A stretch of 64,000 nucleotides of DNA, taken from contig VLTN01000005.1 of assembly GCA_008330645.1 (NCBI GenBank), positions 1-64,000 on the forward strand. Reading direction: 5' to 3'. A program made the translations under genes and the position numbers. Below the pieces are notes generated by a model that had not been told where the DNA came from, ran no database searches, and saw only the letters and a program-made list of their open reading frames with translations. Source of the DNA: Cafeteria roenbergensis (taxonomy: Eukaryota > Sar > Bigyra > Bicosoecida > Cafeteriaceae). Positions 61,748 to 64,000 of this stretch are shown here, piece by piece; positions within the stretch are counted from its first letter, which is position 1; each line of letters opens with the position of its first letter.

Positions 61748-62740
61748 TCAGAGCATGCTGAGGTCGAAGGGGACTTGCGCGGCGCCCACCGACCCGCCGT
61801 CCACGGTCACGACGCTGCCGGTGACCCAGGCGCCCGCGCGGGAGGCGAGGAAGAGGGCGGCCCCGGCCATGTCCTCGGGAGTGCCCAGGCGGCCCATGGG
61901 CACGCTGTTGGAGATGGCCTCGGCCGAGGCGTAGGTGGTGAGCTGCTCGCTCATGGATGAGGGCACGAACCCTGGCGCGATGGCGTTCACGGTGATTTTC
62001 GCGTCCGAGCCCGCCAGTTCGCTGGCGAGCTTGCGGGTGAGGTGGTGCACCGCAGCCTTGCTGGCGTCGTACGCGAAGGTGGGCACCGGCTGGGGCATGA
62101 GGCCTGCCACGGAGCCCACGTTGATCACACGCGACGGCGATCCGGGCGAGGACGCAGCCCGCAGAAGCGGCAAGCACGCGCGGGTCAGCTCAAAGGGCGC
62201 GCGCACGTTGAGCGCGAAGCAGCGGTCCCACGCCTTGGACGGGTACTCGTCCATGGGCGCGCCCCAGGTTGTGCCGGCGTTGTTGATCAACACGTCCAGC
62301 TTGTCGACCCGGCCGCTCAGCTCCTCCACGAAGGCTGCGCACCCCTCGGGGGTGGACAGGTCGTGGGCCATGGCGATGCACTCGCCGGGGCCCATCGCGC
62401 CGATCTCTGCCGCCGCTGCCATGAGGGCATCGCGCTTCCGGGAGGTGACCACCACGGTGGACGCGGCGTTGGTCATGAATGCCTCGGAAAACATGCGGCC
62501 GATCCCGCGCCCGCCGCCCGTCACCACGACGTTGAGGCCCTCCACAGAAAAGAGCTTGCCGATCGCGAGCCCGCCTGCCATGCTTTTCGCGTGCCGTTCG
62601 CCGCTGAGTGAGCGGCAGGGAGGGCGGATCAGGCCCGCTTGCAGAGCTCCGGCCCGCCTCGGCAACTGCGGCCGCGGTGCCCCCGCGCCGCACTCGGCGC
62701 GGGCTCGTGCGAGCAGGGGCCGGAGCGACTGCGCAGCCAT
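61748..62740 (-). CDS. Short-chain dehydrogenase/reductase (RhlG/FabG-like), probably mitochondrial
   Basis: Intronless, 330 residues from ATG 62740. The SDR core starts near residue 60 (FSVEGLNVVVTGGGRGIGRM). It has the NAD(P)-binding TGGGRGIG motif, the NNAG motif (LINNAGTTWGAP), catalytic Ser in INVGSVAG and the Y-x3-K pair in YDASKAAVHHLTR, then VNAIAPGFVPS and GRLGTPEDMAGAALFLASRA. NNAGTTWGAP and HHLTRKLASEL resemble bacterial RhlG-type 3-oxoacyl reductases and the alpha-proteobacterial SDRs annotated as such. The classical motifs support NAD(P)H-dependent reduction of a carbonyl, likely 3-oxoacyl or similar. The first 54 residues (MAAQSLRPLLARARAECG) are Arg-rich and acid-poor, suggesting a mitochondrial presequence; ATG 62581 would give a cytosolic form of 277. 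Confidence 0.9.
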   Translation of the reverse strand: MAAQSLRPLLARARAECGAGAPRPQLPRRAGALQAGLIRPPCRSLSGERHAKSMAGGLAIGKLFSVEGLNVVVTGGGRGIGRMFSEAFMTNAASTVVVTSRKRDALMAAAAEIGAMGPGECIAMAHDLSTPEGCAAFVEELSGRVDKLDVLINNAGTTWGAPMDEYPSKAWDRCFALNVRAPFELTRACLPLLRAASSPGSPSRVINVGSVAGLMPQPVPTFAYDASKAAVHHLTRKLASELAGSDAKITVNAIAPGFVPSSMSEQLTTYASAEAISNSVPMGRLGTPEDMAGAALFLASRAGAWVTGSVVTVDGGSVGAAQVPFDLSML

Positions 62741-62919
62741 GGGCCGGTACACGTCCGTGCAGACTTGTGAGACCCGGCTCCGCCGCACTGCCTTGCCGGC
62801 CCTCGGGTGAGCGTGCCCTGGCCCCAGGCGTGACCTCGCCGCGCAACAGCCCCGCGCTGCTTGGAGCGTCGCCTGTCGTTGCCTTTCCCGCGAGCGCAGA
62901 TTCTGATGACAACCCGCGG

Positions 62920-63741
62920 ATGGTTGCGGTCGGTTACGACGCGAGCCGAGCCAAGGCGGGCTCCGCGGTGGACCTTCGACCGGACCTCGTGACCGTGCAA
63001 GGCTCGACGGCCGGCGCCGGCAGCACCACGTACAACAAGTACCGCCGCATGCGGGAGCGGGAGATGGCGCGAGTGCGCGAGATGGAAACTGACGCCACGG
63101 CAGCCGCTCTTGACGAAGCCTTCCGGGCGCGCGTGGCGGACGAGCAGGCCAAGTGCGAGGACCGGACGCGCCGCAACGCGGAGCGGCGCAAGCGCAAGAA
63201 GGGCCGCAAGGCCCTTGCCCGTGAGCTTTCCAAGACAGGCGCCATTCCTCGCGGCTCGGGGTCGGCGGAGCACCACCAGGCAGAGGCAGCTGCGGCGTCG
63301 CCGGAGGTGGACGAGGCGGCGGTGCTGGCGCGCGCGGCAGAGCTCGTGCGGGCGGAGGCCGCCAGCGACGCGGAACTGAGCGCCGCCCTTCGGAAGCGGG
63401 CGGAGCAGGCCGCCTCGACGGCCAGCGCGGACGCGGCGGCAGCCGGCGCGGACACCGCTGAGTCTGCTGACGCAGCGGTGTCTCTTGACGAGGCAGCGGC
63501 TGCAGCGGTGGCCGCTGCGGCGGCGGCGGCGGCGGGTGCGGCAAAAGGCAGTGCCGCCGAGGGCGGGGACGGGTTTGCGGTGCCGGCAGCCAAGCGGCCA
63601 CGTGAAGAGGCGGACGATGCCGCCCCCGCCGACGAGCCCGCCGCCGCGGCCACCGCCCAGAAGCGGGCGCGCCGAGCCGACGACGCGGCCGCGGGCGATG
63701 CAGCCGCAGCTAGCGCTGCGGCCGGCGGGGCGGAGGCGTGA
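62920..63741 (+). CDS. PRKRIP1: PRKRIP1-like spliceosome-associated protein (DUF1168)
   Basis: Intronless, 273 residues from ATG 62920 (MVAVGYDASRAK); an upstream exon cannot be excluded since the frame stays open before it. Residues about 18-100 match PRKRIP1: PDLVTVQGSTAGAGSTTYNK parallels human ...DVMGSSAGAGSGEFHVY, followed by YRRMREREMARVREMET, a long charged helix and the basic cluster RRNAERRKRKKGRKAL. PRKRIP1 binds double-stranded RNA and is a component of catalytic spliceosomes, where its helix contacts U2 snRNP. The C-terminal 150 residues are an Ala/Glu/Asp-rich disordered tail with a late basic patch (AAKRPREE, QKRARRAD) suggestive of a nuclear localisation signal. It is divergent from the SDR, 179 bases apart. 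Confidence 0.85.
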   Translation: MVAVGYDASRAKAGSAVDLRPDLVTVQGSTAGAGSTTYNKYRRMREREMARVREMETDATAAALDEAFRARVADEQAKCEDRTRRNAERRKRKKGRKALARELSKTGAIPRGSGSAEHHQAEAAAASPEVDEAAVLARAAELVRAEAASDAELSAALRKRAEQAASTASADAAAAGADTAESADAAVSLDEAAAAAVAAAAAAAAGAAKGSAAEGGDGFAVPAAKRPREEADDAAPADEPAAAATAQKRARRADDAAAGDAAAASAAAGGAEA

Positions 63742-63923
63742 GCCAGCCCATGCCGATGGGGCGCCTCGACGCGAGGGGCGCCCCGTGGGTTGCGAGCGGG
63801 CCGGGGGGGGGGTGGGGGAGGGGGCGTCGCTCACCTCAGCCGCATCGGCGTTGTGCGTTGGCGGCCGTGGCGGTGGCGGTGGGCGCTGGCATGCGCTGCT
63901 TGAAGCGCGACGGCTGGCGCCCA

Positions 63924-63947
63924 GTGTGTGTGTGTGTGCGTGTGTGT
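63924..63947. repeat. TG-dinucleotide microsatellite
   Basis: Imperfect (GT)n with one GC interruption, downstream of the PRKRIP1-like gene. A G-rich run at about 63802-63824 lies nearby. No gene function visible. Confidence 0.85.
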
Positions 63948-63981
63948 TTCCGCGACAGGCGCGGGAGCTGGCGGAGCCGCC

Positions 63982-64000
63982 ATGGCAGAGCTTCACTGGT
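63982..64000 (+). other. Possible start of the next plus-strand gene, cut by the window edge
   Basis: An ATG in strong context (gccgccatgg) followed by an open frame reading MAELHW up to the edge. Only 19 bases are available, so this is a hint rather than a gene call. Confidence 0.25.

Noticed and set aside
62738-62810. Possible plus-strand first exon for the PRKRIP1-like gene (MGRYTSVQTC)
   Set aside because: It overlaps the SDR start codon on the other strand and has no resemblance to the PRKRIP1 N-terminus, though an upstream exon is not excluded.
1-64000. Viral, retroelement, Polinton-like or DNA transposon copies
   Set aside because: No integrase, reverse transcriptase, transposase, capsid or terminal-repeat signature was recognised anywhere in the window.

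Overview
The window is nuclear DNA from a GC-rich (about 70% by eye), gene-dense protist. It carries spliceosomal introns with GTGAG-type donors, a cytosolic uL4 ribosomal protein, COPI, ESCRT and Rab-GAP machinery, a giant BIRC6-like ubiquitin-conjugating enzyme and an EF-hand/WD40 protein of a kind usually tied to cilia. GC content, compactness and sparse introns would suit a free-living flagellate such as a bicosoecid stramenopile (Cafeteria-like). The genus is inference only.

Layout, left to right. A HPS5/TECPR2-type propeller protein (-) ends in a huge KAEEEARL octapeptide array at the left edge and shares a ~200 bp promoter with an intronless EF-hand/WD40 protein (+). RAB3GAP1 (-) is head to head with an unrecognised Ala-rich protein (+). 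ALIX (-, 3 exons) is separated from peroxiredoxin-5 (+, 4 exons) by the only large gap (1.3 kb), which includes an AT-richer island. PGS1 (-) is head to head with an unrecognised, probably mitochondrial protein (+). A BIRC6-like E2 (-) fills 20 kb; its last exon alone is 19.4 kb. Then come a two-exon 83-residue protein (-), an ankyrin protein (-) and delta-COP (-), the last sharing a promoter with RPL4 (+). The right end holds an inositol polyphosphate 5-phosphatase (+), a signal-peptide/MRH-lectin/NSF-like double-AAA protein (+), a twin-CX9C EMI1-like protein (+), a RhlG-like SDR (-) and a PRKRIP1-like spliceosomal protein (+).

No operon logic is expected, but many products act in membrane traffic (HPS5/TECPR2-like, RAB3GAP1, ALIX, delta-COP, 5-phosphatase, NSF-like, BIRC6-like). 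A second group looks mitochondrial (PRDX5, PGS1, the 24.3 kb protein, EMI1-like, the SDR). Every intron I could place lies near the 5' end of its gene or in a very short gene. Many long open frames are antisense shadows caused by GC richness, and several begin at non-ATG codons, so starts were chosen from ATG codons, splice sites and family alignment. No viral element, transposon, tRNA or rRNA was recognised.
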